From Saccharopolyspora phatthalungensis (GTDB lineage: Bacteria; Actinomycetota; Actinomycetes; Mycobacteriales; Pseudonocardiaceae), in NCBI RefSeq assembly GCF_014203395.1, contig NZ_JACHIW010000002.1:248001-312000 (forward strand): a stretch of DNA of 64,000 bases, written 5' to 3'. The notes under the pieces are model-generated. The model had not been told where the DNA came from. It searched no databases and saw nothing but the letters and a program-made list of their open reading frames with translations. The translations under genes and the position numbers were made by a program. Shown one piece after another: positions 26,034 to 35,350 of the stretch; position 1 is the first letter of the stretch; each line of letters begins with the position of its first letter.

Positions 26034-26051
26034 CTTCGGGAGTCCTGGGCC
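26014..26051 (-). repeat. Right terminal inverted repeat of the Tn3-type element
   Basis: Exact reverse complement of 10283-10320, ending ...AGTCCTGGGCC, followed directly by the TACAA duplication at 26052-26056. Confidence 0.95.
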
Positions 26052-26441
26052 TACAACGCGGTGCTGCGCGGCGACCTGGAGAACATCAGCCTCGGCGCCG
26101 GCAGCAACATCCAGGACGGCTGCGTCGTGCACGCCGACCCCGGCTTCCCGGCGGAGATCGGAGCCGGTGTCACCGTCGGACACAAGGCGGTGCTGCACGG
26201 CTGCACCGTGGCCGACGACTGCCTGATCGGGATGGGCGCGGTGGTCCTCAACGGTGCCGGATCCCTGATCGCCGCCGGCGCGGTCGTGCTGGAGGGCACC
26301 GAAATCCCGCCCGGCTCGATGGTGGCCGGCACCCCCGGCAAGGTCCGCCGCGACCTCAGCGACGACGAGCAGGCCCGCCTGAAGCTCTCCGCCGAACACT
26401 ACGTCGCCCTGGCCGCCAAACACCGGGAAGCCCTAGGCTGA
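26052..26441 (+). pseudogene. 3' part of gamma-carbonic-anhydrase-like gene
   Basis: C-terminal 130 residues of the left-handed beta-helix protein begun at 10149: NAVLRGDLENISLGAGSNIQ, the metal-binding histidines VVHADPGF and TVGHKAVLHGC, GMGAVVLNGA and the typical end GTPGKVRRDLSDDE. These histidines are those of gamma-carbonic anhydrases and YrdA/CaiE-like proteins. The first five bases are the right TACAA duplication. Separated from its start by the 15.8-kb transposon, it cannot be expressed as one protein. Confidence 0.92.
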
Positions 26442-26481
26442 ACGCCCCCGTGGCGCACCGCCGGTACGGCCGCTCACCCGG

Positions 26482-27354
26482 TTAGCCGGGCAGTGCACCC
26501 ACGACGATGGTGGCGTCGAGATCGTCGCAGCGGACCGTGCGCGGGACCAGCCCGGCACGCGCGACGATCTTCGCGGTGTGCGGTGCCTGACGGCGGCTGG
26601 TCTCGATCAGCAGGTGCCCGCCCGGCGACAGCCAGTCCGGTGCCCCGGCGGCCACCCGGCGCTGGATGTCCAGCCCGTCGCCGCCGCCATCCAGCGCCAC
26701 CTGCGGCTCGTGCAGCCGCGCCTCCGACGGCATCAAAGCCACCTCATCGGTGGGCACGTAGGGGGCGTTGGCCACCACAACCTCGACGCCACCCCGTAAT
26801 CGCCCGGGCAGCGCCTGATAGAGGTCGCCTTCGAAAACAGCACCGGCCTCGGCGATGTTGCGGCGCGCGCAGCGCACCGCGGCGGGATCGACGTCTGCGG
26901 CGTACAACCGCACCTGCCGCAGCTTCGCGGCCAGCGCGGCGCCGACCGCTCCCGAGCCACAGCACAGATCGACCACGACCGCGTGCGGCCGGGCCACGGC
27001 CGCGGCCTGCTCGACGAGGAACTCGGTGCGGCGGCGGGGCACGAACACCCCGGGATCCACGGCGATGCGCAGTCCGCAGAACCGCGCCCAACCCAGCACA
27101 TGCTCCAGGGGCAGACCGTCGACCCGGCGCCGCAGCATCTCGGCGAGTTCCACCGGACCGGCGGCCGAGGCGATGAGCAACTGCGCCTCGGCCTCGGCGA
27201 ACACGCAACCGGCGGCGCGAAGGCTGGCGACCACAGCGGACGGGGACAACGATGATCGGAAAACGGAAATGGGAGCGCCTTTCGGTATCGACGAGCGCTC
27301 TCCGGCATCACCGACGCGGAACACGACCGCGAGAGGAGAGCACCCGACCTGCAA
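26482..27354 (-). CDS. PrmC-related protein N5-glutamine methyltransferase-like
   Basis: About 270-290 residues resembling the actinobacterial PrmC-related methyltransferases (TIGR03704 type), distinct from the release-factor methyltransferase PrmC. The N-domain is LRAAGCVFAEAEAQLL, with GLPLEHVLGWARFCGLRI. The substrate-side VPRRRTEFLV is followed by motif I VVDLCCGSGAVGAALA and NAPYVPTDEVALMP, where PrmC has NPPY. The change to NAPY is characteristic of this subfamily. The start is uncertain: the frame opens at a TTG at 27354 but the conserved part begins near 27250. The target is unknown. Confidence 0.82.
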   Translation of the reverse strand: MQVGCSPLAVVFRVGDAGERSSIPKGAPISVFRSSLSPSAVVASLRAAGCVFAEAEAQLLIASAAGPVELAEMLRRRVDGLPLEHVLGWARFCGLRIAVDPGVFVPRRRTEFLVEQAAAVARPHAVVVDLCCGSGAVGAALAAKLRQVRLYAADVDPAAVRCARRNIAEAGAVFEGDLYQALPGRLRGGVEVVVANAPYVPTDEVALMPSEARLHEPQVALDGGGDGLDIQRRVAAGAPDWLSPGGHLLIETSRRQAPHTAKIVARAGLVPRTVRCDDLDATIVVGALPG

Positions 27355-27452
27355 CAGCGGTAATGGGTCTCACCTCCTCGGTCGTGCGCGGTGCCGGCAA
27401 CACTACCGCAGCGCTACTGGCCGGGATCGCACGGCCGAGCGTCCTGCGGCGC

Positions 27453-27498
27453 AAAACGCACTGGTGCCGTGGCCTCCGGGCCACGGCACCAGTGTTTT
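27453..27498. terminator. Bidirectional Rho-independent terminator
   Basis: Perfect 16-bp stem (27459-27474 with 27479-27494) around TCCG, flanked by AAAAC on the left and TTTT on the right, so it works on both strands. No gene on the plus strand ends just before it; it may end minus-strand transcription coming from 27625. Confidence 0.85.
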
Positions 27499-27624
27499 CA
27501 GCAAGTCCTGGCATCAGGCCCCCGGTTGTTGGTTGCCCCGGTGTTGCGTTGCGGCACGCGCCGCCGGACTGATGCCTCGACCGCGCCCGGCCGGTGACCG
27601 GGCAGGGGAGCGAACTGACGAATG

Positions 27625-27726
27625 TCAGCGCCGGGCGTGGCTGCTCAACGCCGGGTGCCGCATCACCGTGCGGGCCCGCTGCATCTCGCGCGCCATGCCG
27701 CCCAGCCAGCGAACCAGACCTGCCAT
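27625..27726 (-). CDS. Small basic hypothetical protein
   Basis: 33 residues, MAGLVRWLGGMAREMQRARTVM and a basic tail, preceded by a GGAGG site 9 bases upstream of ATG 27726. No family is recognised. Included because of the ribosome site and the terminator downstream. Confidence 0.35.
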   Translation of the reverse strand: MAGLVRWLGGMAREMQRARTVMRHPALSSHARR

Positions 27727-27975
27727 CGGGGCGTCCTCCAGTACTCCGAGGGATGAATCGACGGTCCTGCGTCCCGTTGTCAAATCCGGTTCACGACAAC
27801 CGGCGCGAACCGGACGGGAACGATCCGTCTCACCCGCCATGTCGTCGCAGGTAGTCCCGGTGTTTCCAGCAATTCATAACGTAATGATAACGAGTGATCG
27901 AGTGCGGCCTCGCCCCTCGAACGAGGCGAGGCCGACCCGCCATTCGGACGCCGCGCGCATACCCCGAACAGAGCA

Positions 27976-28236
27976 TCAACCGGGATGCACACCCACGGTG
28001 TCCCGCAGCTCCCCGGCCATCGCCAGATCCGACTGGCGCGCACAGTGCGCGCAGCAGAAGAACCGGCCACTGGCCTCCACGCCGTGCCCGAGGATCCGCG
28101 TCCCGCAGTGCTCGCACTGCGGCGCGAGCCGCTGCACGGCGCATTCGAAGCAGTCGAAGGTGTGCACCCCGCCGCCCACGGTGTGCACCTCGAAGGTCAT
28201 CCAGTAGTCATTGCCGCAGACTTCGCAGGTCGCCAT
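27976..28236 (-). CDS. Cysteine-rich metallothionein-like protein
   Basis: 86 residues with metal-binding pairs in order: CEVCGNDY, FDCFECAVQ, CEHCGTRILGHG, and FFCCAHCARQ, with several histidines. This is the pattern of small actinobacterial zinc-binding/prokaryotic metallothionein-like proteins. It probably binds Zn or Cd in the cytosol. ATG 28236 has AAAGG 7 bases upstream; an ATG two codons earlier lies too close to it. Divergent from the alpha-mannosidase gene. Confidence 0.85.
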   Translation of the reverse strand: MATCEVCGNDYWMTFEVHTVGGGVHTFDCFECAVQRLAPQCEHCGTRILGHGVEASGRFFCCAHCARQSDLAMAGELRDTVGVHPG

Positions 28237-28405
28237 GATCATGCCTTTCCGCGCCGATGGGGCAGATACCCGCAGCATGCGGTCCTGCCCAGGGGTCGGC
28301 AACCCGCCGCCGCCGACTTCGCCGCACCGCCCGCGCCGCACCCACCACTCGTCGCCCAGGTGTGCCAGCATGATCAGGATCACATCGAGCACATCGGGGG
28401 AGCAC

Positions 28406-31402
28406 ATGCACGACGACCGCCGCATCGTCGAACAACGCCTCGACCGGGTGCTGGCCGAACGCCTGCGCCCCGCCCGCTACACCGAAACACTGCCCTGCAC
28501 GGTCGCGGTCTGGCACGTACCCGGCGAACCAGTGCCGGTCGCCGAGGCGCTGCGCGCCGACTACACGCCCACCGCCGTCGGCGAAGCCTGGGGCCCGGCA
28601 TGGGGCACCAGCTGGTTCCGGCTGTCCGGCACCGTGCCGCCGCAGTGGCACGGGCGCACCGTGGAAGTGGTCGTGGACCTCGGCTTCGACGAGGACCTCC
28701 CCGGATTCCAGTGCGAAGGCCTGGCCTACAGCGCCGAAGGGACCCCGATCAAAGGACTACACCCCCGCAACACCCACCTGCCCACAGCAGACAACACCAC
28801 CGCAGACAACCGCACCTGGTACATCGAAGCCGCCGCCAACCCGATCATCCTGGGCCCCAGCGGCTTCCAACCCACCGACCTGGGGACCAAACCCACCACC
28901 ACAACCCCGCCCCTCTACCGGCTGCGCCGCGCCGACCTCGCCGTGTTCGACGAACCGGTATGGCAGCTGATCCAAGACACCGAGGTCCTCGACCAACTGA
29001 TGCGGCAACTGCCCGTGGACTCCCCACGCCGCCACGACATCCTGCGCGCACTGGAACGCATGATCGACCGCCTCGACCTGCACGACGTCTCCGGCACCGC
29101 GGCCGCCGCCCGCACCGAACTCGCCGACACCCTGGCCCGGCCCGCCCACGCCAGCGCACACGTCATCTCCGCGGTCGGCCACGCCCACATCGACTCAGCC
29201 TGGCTGTGGCCGCTACGCGAAACCATCCGCAAGGTCGCCCGCACCGTCGCCAACGTCACCGCACTGATGGCCGAGCACCCCGACTTCCACTTCGCGATGT
29301 CGCAAGCCCAGCAACTGGCCTGGATCAAACAGCACCACCCCCAGCTGTTCGACCGCGTCCGCACCTTCATCCACACCGGACAGTTCGTGCCGGTCGGCGG
29401 GATGTGGGTGGAAGCCGACACCAACATGCCCGGCGGCGAGGCGATGGCCCGCCAGTTCGTCCACGGCAAACGCTTCTACCTCCAGGAATTCGGCATCGAA
29501 ACCCGCGAGGTGTGGCTGCCCGACTCCTTCGGCTACAGCGCCGCCCTGCCGCAGCTGGTCGCCCTCTCGGGCTCCCGGTGGTTCCTGACCCAGAAAATCT
29601 CCTGGAACCAGACCAACAAGTTCCCGCACCACACCTTCTGGTGGGAAGGCATCGACGGCACCCGGGTGTTCACCCACTTCCCGCCCGCCGACACCTACAA
29701 CTCCGAGATCACCGGAGCCGAACTCGCACACGCCACCCGCAACTTCGCCGAACACGGCCGCGCCAGCCGCTCCCTGCTGCCCTTCGGACACGGCGACGGC
29801 GGGGGAGGCCCCACCCGCGAAATACTCGCCCGCGCCTACCGCACCGCCGACCTAGAAGGCTCCCCACGCGTCCAGCTCGACACCCCGGCGGAGTTCTTCA
29901 CGGCCGCCGAAGCCGACCACGACCACCCGGCCGTGTGGTCCGGTGAGCTGTACCTGGAAATGCACCGAGGCACCTACACCTCCCAAGCCAAAACCAAACA
30001 AGGCAACCGCCGCAGCGAACACCTGCTGCGCGAGGCCGAACTGTGGTGCGCCACCGCCACCATCGCCACCGGCCACGACTACCCCTACCAAGCCCTGGAC
30101 CGGCTGTGGAAGCAAGTGCTCCTGCACCAGTTCCACGACATCCTGCCGGGCTCGTCGATCGCCTGGGTACACCAGGAAGCCGAAGCCGCCTACGCCCGCA
30201 TCGCCACCGAACTCGAGACGATCATCGCCAACGCATTGCAGGCCCTGGCCGGTGCACCCGCCACCCCGCTGACCTTCAACGCAGCACCACACACCCGACA
30301 CGGCGTGCCGGCCCTAGGCGCGGCCACCGCCACCCACACCGCGACACCCACCGCCACCCGACACCCCGACGGCACCATCACCCTCGACAACGGACTGCTA
30401 CACGTCGCCATCGACCACCGCGGCCTGCTGACCTCGGTCTACGACCACGCCCGCGCACGCGAAGCGCTGGCGGCACCGGCGAACCTGCTGCAACTGCACG
30501 CCGACCACCCCAACGCCTGGGACGCCTGGGACCTCGACGCCTTCTACCGCCACCACACCCGCGACCTCACCGACATCGACGAACTGGAACTCGACGCCGG
30601 CACCGTCCGCCTCCGCCGCAGCTTCGGCAAATCCGCAGTAGTGCAACGCATCAGCCTCGCCGCCGACACCCGACGCGTGGACATCGACACCGACATCGAC
30701 TGGCACGAGACCGAGAAACTACTCAAGGTCGCCTTCCCCCTGGACGTGCACGCCGACCGCTCCGCCGCCGAAACCCAGTTCGGGCACGTCATGCGCCCCA
30801 CCCACACCAACACCTCGTGGGACGCCGCCAAGTTCGAAATCTGCGCGCACCGCTTCCTGCACGTCGCCGAACCCGACTACGGACACGCCCTGGTCAACGA
30901 CGCCACCTACGGCCACGACGTCACCCGCGACACCCGCCCCGACGGCGGCACAACCACCACCGTCCGGCTGTCCTTGCTGCGCGCGCCCCGCTTCCCGGAC
31001 CCCGACACCGACCACGGCCCACACCGGCTGCGCTACGCCCTGATCGCCGGGGCCGACATCGGCGAAGCCGTCCGCGAGGGCTACCGGATCAACCTGCCCG
31101 AACGGACCGTCAGCGGCTCACACCCGGTGGCGCCGCTGGTGACCATCGACAATGACGCCGTGGTCATCGAAGCGGTCAAACTCGCCGACGACCGCAGCGG
31201 CGACCTCGTCGTCCGGCTCTACGAATCGCGCGGCGGCCGGGCTCAAGCGCGTCTGAGCATCTCCTTCCCGGCCACCTCGGTCACCCGCACCGACCTGCTG
31301 GAACGGCCCCTGGCGCAACCGGATGCCACCACCGACGCCCTCGACCTGCGGCTGCGGCCCTTCGAGATCCGCACACTGCGCTTCGCCCGCCCGACCCGCT
31401 GA
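28406..31402 (+). CDS. Alpha-mannosidase (GH38)
   Basis: 998 residues, the full length of GH38 family bacterial alpha-mannosidases. An N-terminal jelly-roll-like ancillary domain (to about 240) precedes the catalytic barrel, with metal-binding GHAHIDSAWLWPLRETIRK, the nucleophile region GGMWVEADTNMPGGEAM, WLPDSFGYSAALPQ, and LLPFGHGDGGGGPT. The middle alpha-helical domain (HQFHDILPGSS) and C-terminal beta domains follow. It hydrolyses alpha-mannosides with a zinc-type metal. No signal peptide is seen, so it is cytosolic, suggesting turnover of mannosides imported or made in the cell. ATG 28406 has a GGGGGA site. Monocistronic. Confidence 0.93.
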   Translation: MHDDRRIVEQRLDRVLAERLRPARYTETLPCTVAVWHVPGEPVPVAEALRADYTPTAVGEAWGPAWGTSWFRLSGTVPPQWHGRTVEVVVDLGFDEDLPGFQCEGLAYSAEGTPIKGLHPRNTHLPTADNTTADNRTWYIEAAANPIILGPSGFQPTDLGTKPTTTTPPLYRLRRADLAVFDEPVWQLIQDTEVLDQLMRQLPVDSPRRHDILRALERMIDRLDLHDVSGTAAAARTELADTLARPAHASAHVISAVGHAHIDSAWLWPLRETIRKVARTVANVTALMAEHPDFHFAMSQAQQLAWIKQHHPQLFDRVRTFIHTGQFVPVGGMWVEADTNMPGGEAMARQFVHGKRFYLQEFGIETREVWLPDSFGYSAALPQLVALSGSRWFLTQKISWNQTNKFPHHTFWWEGIDGTRVFTHFPPADTYNSEITGAELAHATRNFAEHGRASRSLLPFGHGDGGGGPTREILARAYRTADLEGSPRVQLDTPAEFFTAAEADHDHPAVWSGELYLEMHRGTYTSQAKTKQGNRRSEHLLREAELWCATATIATGHDYPYQALDRLWKQVLLHQFHDILPGSSIAWVHQEAEAAYARIATELETIIANALQALAGAPATPLTFNAAPHTRHGVPALGAATATHTATPTATRHPDGTITLDNGLLHVAIDHRGLLTSVYDHARAREALAAPANLLQLHADHPNAWDAWDLDAFYRHHTRDLTDIDELELDAGTVRLRRSFGKSAVVQRISLAADTRRVDIDTDIDWHETEKLLKVAFPLDVHADRSAAETQFGHVMRPTHTNTSWDAAKFEICAHRFLHVAEPDYGHALVNDATYGHDVTRDTRPDGGTTTTVRLSLLRAPRFPDPDTDHGPHRLRYALIAGADIGEAVREGYRINLPERTVSGSHPVAPLVTIDNDAVVIEAVKLADDRSGDLVVRLYESRGGRAQARLSISFPATSVTRTDLLERPLAQPDATTDALDLRLRPFEIRTLRFARPTR

Positions 31403-31510
31403 CATCTGCCCCGGCACGCGGTCCGCGGCAGCCCTTGCCTCCGCCGGCACGGGCTGCCACCAGACCCTTCCGGGCGTCGGCCACGATGAGGTCGCGTCGG
31501 GGCAGGGCCT

Positions 31511-31819
31511 TCAGTTCGTGGCCGCGGTGTCGCTGAAGACGTGGTCCATTCGCTCGTCGTAGCCCGTCAGGGGGTTGACCGTTCGACCGGCTGCCCACCA
31601 GTTCTCGCTGTTCGTCTCGACCACGCACAGGAGAATGTCCTCCTCCGGGACGTCCGCGAACAGCCGGAGGTTCGTGCGGATCGCTGCGTACAGATCCGCC
31701 TTCTGCAACTCGGCGTCGTCCATGCGGGATTCGCCGCCGGAGGCGTGGATGAACTCCGAGAGGGAGCCGGTGCGAGGATGCACCTCTAGCAGGAGCTCGG
31801 GCAGGTCGACCTGCGGCAT
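31511..31819 (-). CDS. Tautomerase-family protein
   Basis: 102 residues starting MPQVDL, which provides the N-terminal Pro used as general base in the tautomerase/MIF superfamily. LYAAIRTNLRLFADVPEEDI, then VVETNSENWWAAG, matches the second half of small tautomerases. A loop (SGGESRMDDAELQKA) is inserted compared with minimal members. The substrate is unknown. Confidence 0.7.
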   Translation of the reverse strand: MPQVDLPELLLEVHPRTGSLSEFIHASGGESRMDDAELQKADLYAAIRTNLRLFADVPEEDILLCVVETNSENWWAAGRTVNPLTGYDERMDHVFSDTAATN

Positions 31820-31906
31820 CACTATCAAACCCCGTCATGACCGAGCCGCCTCCGCGTCCCCGTCTGTGACCGATCAACCCCACCGCGGACAACGGGAGTG
31901 CCCCAG

Positions 31907-32215
31907 ATGGACCGGTTCGTCCAGTTCCTGCGCCGCCAGCTCGACGTCGACCTGGAACTGCTGCGGATAGCCAGGCAGAACGCCGAAACCGGCACGACCC
32001 GCCCATGCCTGATCACCCACATCCGTGGCTTCCGCGAATGCGAACTCAAAACCCGCCTGCTGACCACCCACCGCAGCTGCGGCTCCGGCGGCGGCCCCTG
32101 CGACGCACTGGGGGAGAGCTACCCACCCGAGGACGAACGCGGCTGCCCCACCCGAGCCCTGCTCGGCCTGCCCTACGCCGACCGCCCCGGCTACGCCCCC
32201 CGCTGGCGCCCCTGA
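31907..32215 (+). CDS. DUF6221 family protein
   Basis: 102 residues with the pattern of DUF6221, small actinobacterial proteins often found near mobile or phage genes: MDRFVQFLRRQLDVDLELLR, a middle CD pair, and the C-terminal GCPTRALLGLPYADRPGY. The function is unknown. Confidence 0.85.
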   Translation: MDRFVQFLRRQLDVDLELLRIARQNAETGTTRPCLITHIRGFRECELKTRLLTTHRSCGSGGGPCDALGESYPPEDERGCPTRALLGLPYADRPGYAPRWRP

Positions 32216-32413
32216 ACCTCCGCCCGGCCGCGCCCGACCAGAACCCGGCCCGGCAGATCACCGAACACCGAAAACGCCACAAACCCCGCACGAACAACCA
32301 AACCCCGAAAAAGCCAGCACCCCACTCACCAGGGTCCTTCGGCCCTAGCCCCGCCCCAGGCGAGACACCCGACGATGGGCGGCGACACCGCCGAGGCGAG
32401 GGGAACGGCGATC

Positions 32414-32941
32414 ATGCGCGCACTCGTGGTCTACGAATCCATCTTCGACAACACCGCAGCCATCGCCGAGCACGTCGCAACGGGCCTGGCCCGCTGGATG
32501 GACGTCGACCTCGCCAAGGTCTCCGACGCGCCCACCTGCATCGGCGACCACGTCGGCCTGCTCGTCGTCGGCGGGCCCACCCACCCCTCTGGCCCAAACC
32601 GCCGAACCCCCCGCAAGGCCGCCGTACCAGCCCCGCGCGGCCCCGGCTCAGCCGACCACCACGGGCTGCACGAATGGCTCAACTCCATCCACAAAGGCCT
32701 CGGGCTCGTACACGCCGCCGCCTTCGACACCCGCACCGAGAACCCGAACACACCCGCCTCCGCGGCCCGAACCGTCGAAGAAATCCTCCGCAGCAACGGC
32801 TTCCACCTCACCGAACCGACCCACACCTTCCACCTGGAACACCCAGCCGGGCCACTACAACCCGCAGAGGCACAACGCGCCCAACACTGGGCCGAACACC
32901 TCGCCGCCAAACTCGCCACCCACAGCCGCCCCCCACGCTGA
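32414..32941 (+). CDS. Flavodoxin-domain protein
   Basis: 175 residues. MRALVVYESIFDNTAAIAEHV is the FMN phosphate-binding loop region of flavodoxin-like proteins. GLLVVGGPTHPSG is the second FMN loop and HEWLNSI begins the third section. A low-potential electron carrier or FMN-dependent accessory protein; no partner gene is adjacent. ATG 32414 fits the family start exactly. Confidence 0.85.
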   Translation: MRALVVYESIFDNTAAIAEHVATGLARWMDVDLAKVSDAPTCIGDHVGLLVVGGPTHPSGPNRRTPRKAAVPAPRGPGSADHHGLHEWLNSIHKGLGLVHAAAFDTRTENPNTPASAARTVEEILRSNGFHLTEPTHTFHLEHPAGPLQPAEAQRAQHWAEHLAAKLATHSRPPR

Positions 32942-34231
32942 TAACGGGACTCACGTCGAGGATCGCCGGTGTCAGGGGAGGAGACCGAAGCCCGGACGGA
33001 CGGCAGGGGAGAGGAGTAAGCCCAGCAAGGGCGGCGAGGAAGCCCAAAACTCCAGGAGAATTGCGCGGTGCCCGAACCCCGGACACACACTGCGCACGTA
33101 TCAACGCTCAGTGCAAGGGATGCCCCTTGGTCAGCTCCACCTTTTCTCCATTTGATGGATAATATTCGTTATCCATCAAAGATCGATGTCGGTAGAAGGG
33201 ACGCGGTCTGGCGCTCCGGGGGATCGCGGACCATCCGCTCTCGAACACTGGGTGCTCGCACTTGATGGCTGCACCGCTCGCCAGTTCGCATCGCATTGCG
33301 GTAGCTGATGTCGAGCCGATGCACTGATCACCAGGCCCTCGCCAGCCTGAACCAAGATCTTGATCAACCGACACCAGAACCGTTTCCGCGCCAGCAATCC
33401 CAAAGTTTCCGCTAGTTATCCGATTTTGTCACGGTGACGTTTTTGCACGAGGGATTCCCGGGTCGTCAGAAGCCGGAGGGGCAGCCGCTGGCCCTCCGGC
33501 AAGCCCATCGATTGCCGGAGGCAGGCTTGAACGGCTGTCGCCAACCGGCCGGCTCGGCCATCACACAACACGAACGCGCCGTCAACGCGCCGCGTCCCGA
33601 GGGTCCGACATCGCCGAATCACGCCAGTTGTCACAGCGAAGGCCCCGAGACCAGATCCGTTGAGACCTGTCAGACGGCTCTTCTGCGTGCCCCCGCCACA
33701 GGTCGATAAAACGCCGATAATGTACATTATGTTAAGTAGATCGTGAGCGGCTCGCCAAACCCGCCTCGACGGGCTCCCCTTGTCAGGCGCTAGCCACACC
33801 ACGAAGGTGCTTCGAAGTTGACCGTAGCTCGGCGCGGACCGCTGTAGCCTCGGACTCGCTGCCTTGCCAAAGCGTCAGCTGACGACGCCGTTACCGGCCG
33901 TGCACCGCCGATCACCGCATGAACTGCCGGGCCCTGCGCCGTGGTCGGCAATTCCGCGACGATAAGTGGTGCCTCTCCCCTTGTTCTCCACTGGATCGAA
34001 CCGTCGCGGCCAGCAACCGCTTCGGTCGAACAATCTTCATGTGAGTGGGGCTCACAATGCGTCCTCTCACGGTGTGCGTGCACCGCCGCGCAGTTCCTCC
34101 CATCAGTGGTTATGCCGGGGGAAAAGGTGTTCTGACCGGTCGCCGCACCGCAGAAACCGCCGGATGATGAGAGGCACACCGTTTCGCTCCTCAGCAGCTA
34201 GTCCCGTGCGCTTGTACCGATGGAGGCATTG
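32942..34231. other. 1.3-kb gene-free stretch
   Basis: No open frame here has a plausible ribosome site and protein-like content. The stretch is lower in GC than its surroundings around 33140-33440 and 33700-33760, and contains one striking palindrome (33151-33180). The last 200 bp should hold the promoter of the rppA operon, but I cannot place it. Confidence 0.5.
33151..33180. promoter_or_regulatory. Perfect AT-rich palindrome
   Basis: TTTGATGGATAA (33151-33162) and its exact reverse complement (33169-33180) around a 6-base spacer. At 12 bp per arm and AT-rich in GC-rich DNA, it looks like a dimer-binding operator or a tyrosine-recombinase core site. No gene starts within 1 kb on the plus strand. 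Confidence 0.5.
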
Positions 34232-35350
34232 GTGGCAGTTCTGTGCAGACCGGCGGTCGCCGTACCCGAACACGTCATCACGGTGGAGGAAACCCTGGAA
34301 CTGGCCCGTCGAGTCCACGCCGGGCACCCGCAACTCCCCCTCGTTCTGCGGTTGATAAGCAACACCGGGGTCCGCAAGCGCCACCTCATCCGCTCCATCT
34401 CAGAGACGCTGCAGCATCCGGGTTTCGAGGTGCGCAACAAGATCTACGAGGAGCATGCCAAACAGCGGGTGCCTGCCGTGATCACCCAGGCCCTGGTCAA
34501 TTCGGGTCTGCGGGAAGAGGATATCGATCTGCTGGTGTACGTCTCGTGTACCGGTTTCATGATGCCTTCGATGACCGCGTGGCTGATTAACTCGATGGGC
34601 TTCCGCCACGACACCCGGCAGCTGCCGATCGCCCAGCTGGGGTGCGCTGCCGGCGGTGCGGCGATCAACCGCGCCCACGACTTCTGCACCGCCTATCCCG
34701 AATCGAATGCACTGGTCGTCGCCTGCGAGTTCTGCTCGTTGTGCTATCAGCCCGACGACCACGACATCGGGTCGTTGTTGTCCAACGGGCTGTTCGGTGA
34801 TGCGGTCGCTGCCGCCGTTGTACGGGGCAGCGGTGGCAACGGGGTTCTTCTGGAGCGCAATGCCGCGTCCATCATCCCCAACACCCCGGAGTGGATTTCC
34901 TACCAGGTCAAGGCCACCGGTTTCCATTTCCGGTTGGACAAACGGGTTCCGACGACCATGGAGCCGCTGGCACCCGCGCTGCGCGCGTTGGTGGAGCGTC
35001 ATCGGTGGAACGTCGGCGAGCTGGACTTCTACATCGTCCACGCCGGCGGGCCGCGGATCCTCAACGACCTCACCAAATTCCTGGGCGTGCCGCCGGTGGC
35101 CTTCCGGCATAGCAGGGCCACGCTCACCGAGTACGGCAACATCGCCAGCGGAGTCGTGCTCGACGCGTTGCTGCGGATGTTCGACGAGGGCTCGCTCGCC
35201 GATGGGGCGCGTGGGCTGATCGCCGGTTTCGGGCCCGGGATCAGTGCGGAGATGGCTGTTGGCAGCTGGCTGCCGGCCGGTTCCCGGCGCCCCATCCCCC
35301 AGCCTCGGGACGAGTCGATGACCGTCGTACGTTCGGTGGGAGGTCGCTGA
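34232..35350 (+). CDS. rppA: Type III polyketide synthase, 1,3,6,8-tetrahydroxynaphthalene synthase
   Basis: 372 residues, full length for RppA. The opening AVLCRPAVAVPEHVIT is the RppA signature. Catalytic Cys in AQLGCAAGGAAINRA, His in FYIVHAGGPRIL and Asn in EYGNIASGVVLDALL are all present. RppA condenses five malonyl-CoA to 1,3,6,8-tetrahydroxynaphthalene, the start of HPQ melanin. GTG 34232 is chosen because the GGAGG site is 5 bases upstream and the family begins there. Its TGA overlaps the ATG of the P450 gene. Confidence 0.95.
   Translation: MAVLCRPAVAVPEHVITVEETLELARRVHAGHPQLPLVLRLISNTGVRKRHLIRSISETLQHPGFEVRNKIYEEHAKQRVPAVITQALVNSGLREEDIDLLVYVSCTGFMMPSMTAWLINSMGFRHDTRQLPIAQLGCAAGGAAINRAHDFCTAYPESNALVVACEFCSLCYQPDDHDIGSLLSNGLFGDAVAAAVVRGSGGNGVLLERNAASIIPNTPEWISYQVKATGFHFRLDKRVPTTMEPLAPALRALVERHRWNVGELDFYIVHAGGPRILNDLTKFLGVPPVAFRHSRATLTEYGNIASGVVLDALLRMFDEGSLADGARGLIAGFGPGISAEMAVGSWLPAGSRRPIPQPRDESMTVVRSVGGR

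Larger units (their letters stand above)
10283..26051. mobile_element. Tn3-family transposon, 15.8 kb, with biosynthetic cargo
   Basis: Complete element of 15,769 bp bounded by perfect 38-bp inverted repeats (10283-10320 and 26014-26051) and a TACAA target duplication. Contents from left: two hypothetical genes, a tyrosine recombinase with a palindromic site (probable resolution system), a terminator, a DUF397/Scr1-XRE pair, a small cysteine-containing protein gene, a nine-gene operon for a modified nucleotide product, and a full-length Tn3-type transposase. It sits inside a gamma-carbonic-anhydrase-like gene. Transposase, ends and duplication are all intact, so it looks recently mobile. An extra, partly matching end lies inside it at 22839-22876. 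Confidence 0.95.

Noticed and set aside
32942..33110. Group II intron or other ribozyme remnant
   Set aside because: Purine-rich stretches (GGGGAGGAG, GGGGAGAGGAG) drew attention, but no domain V-like hairpin or reverse transcriptase piece could be found.
33416..33802. Minus-strand 128-residue frame
   Set aside because: Composition not protein-like for this genome, no ribosome site, in a stretch of lower GC.
34232..35350. Chalcone/stilbene synthase or fatty-acid KAS III
   Set aside because: The opening AVLCRPAVAVPEHVIT and the operon with a P450 and cupin point to RppA; the Cys-His-Asn set is shared by all type III synthases and does not decide by itself.
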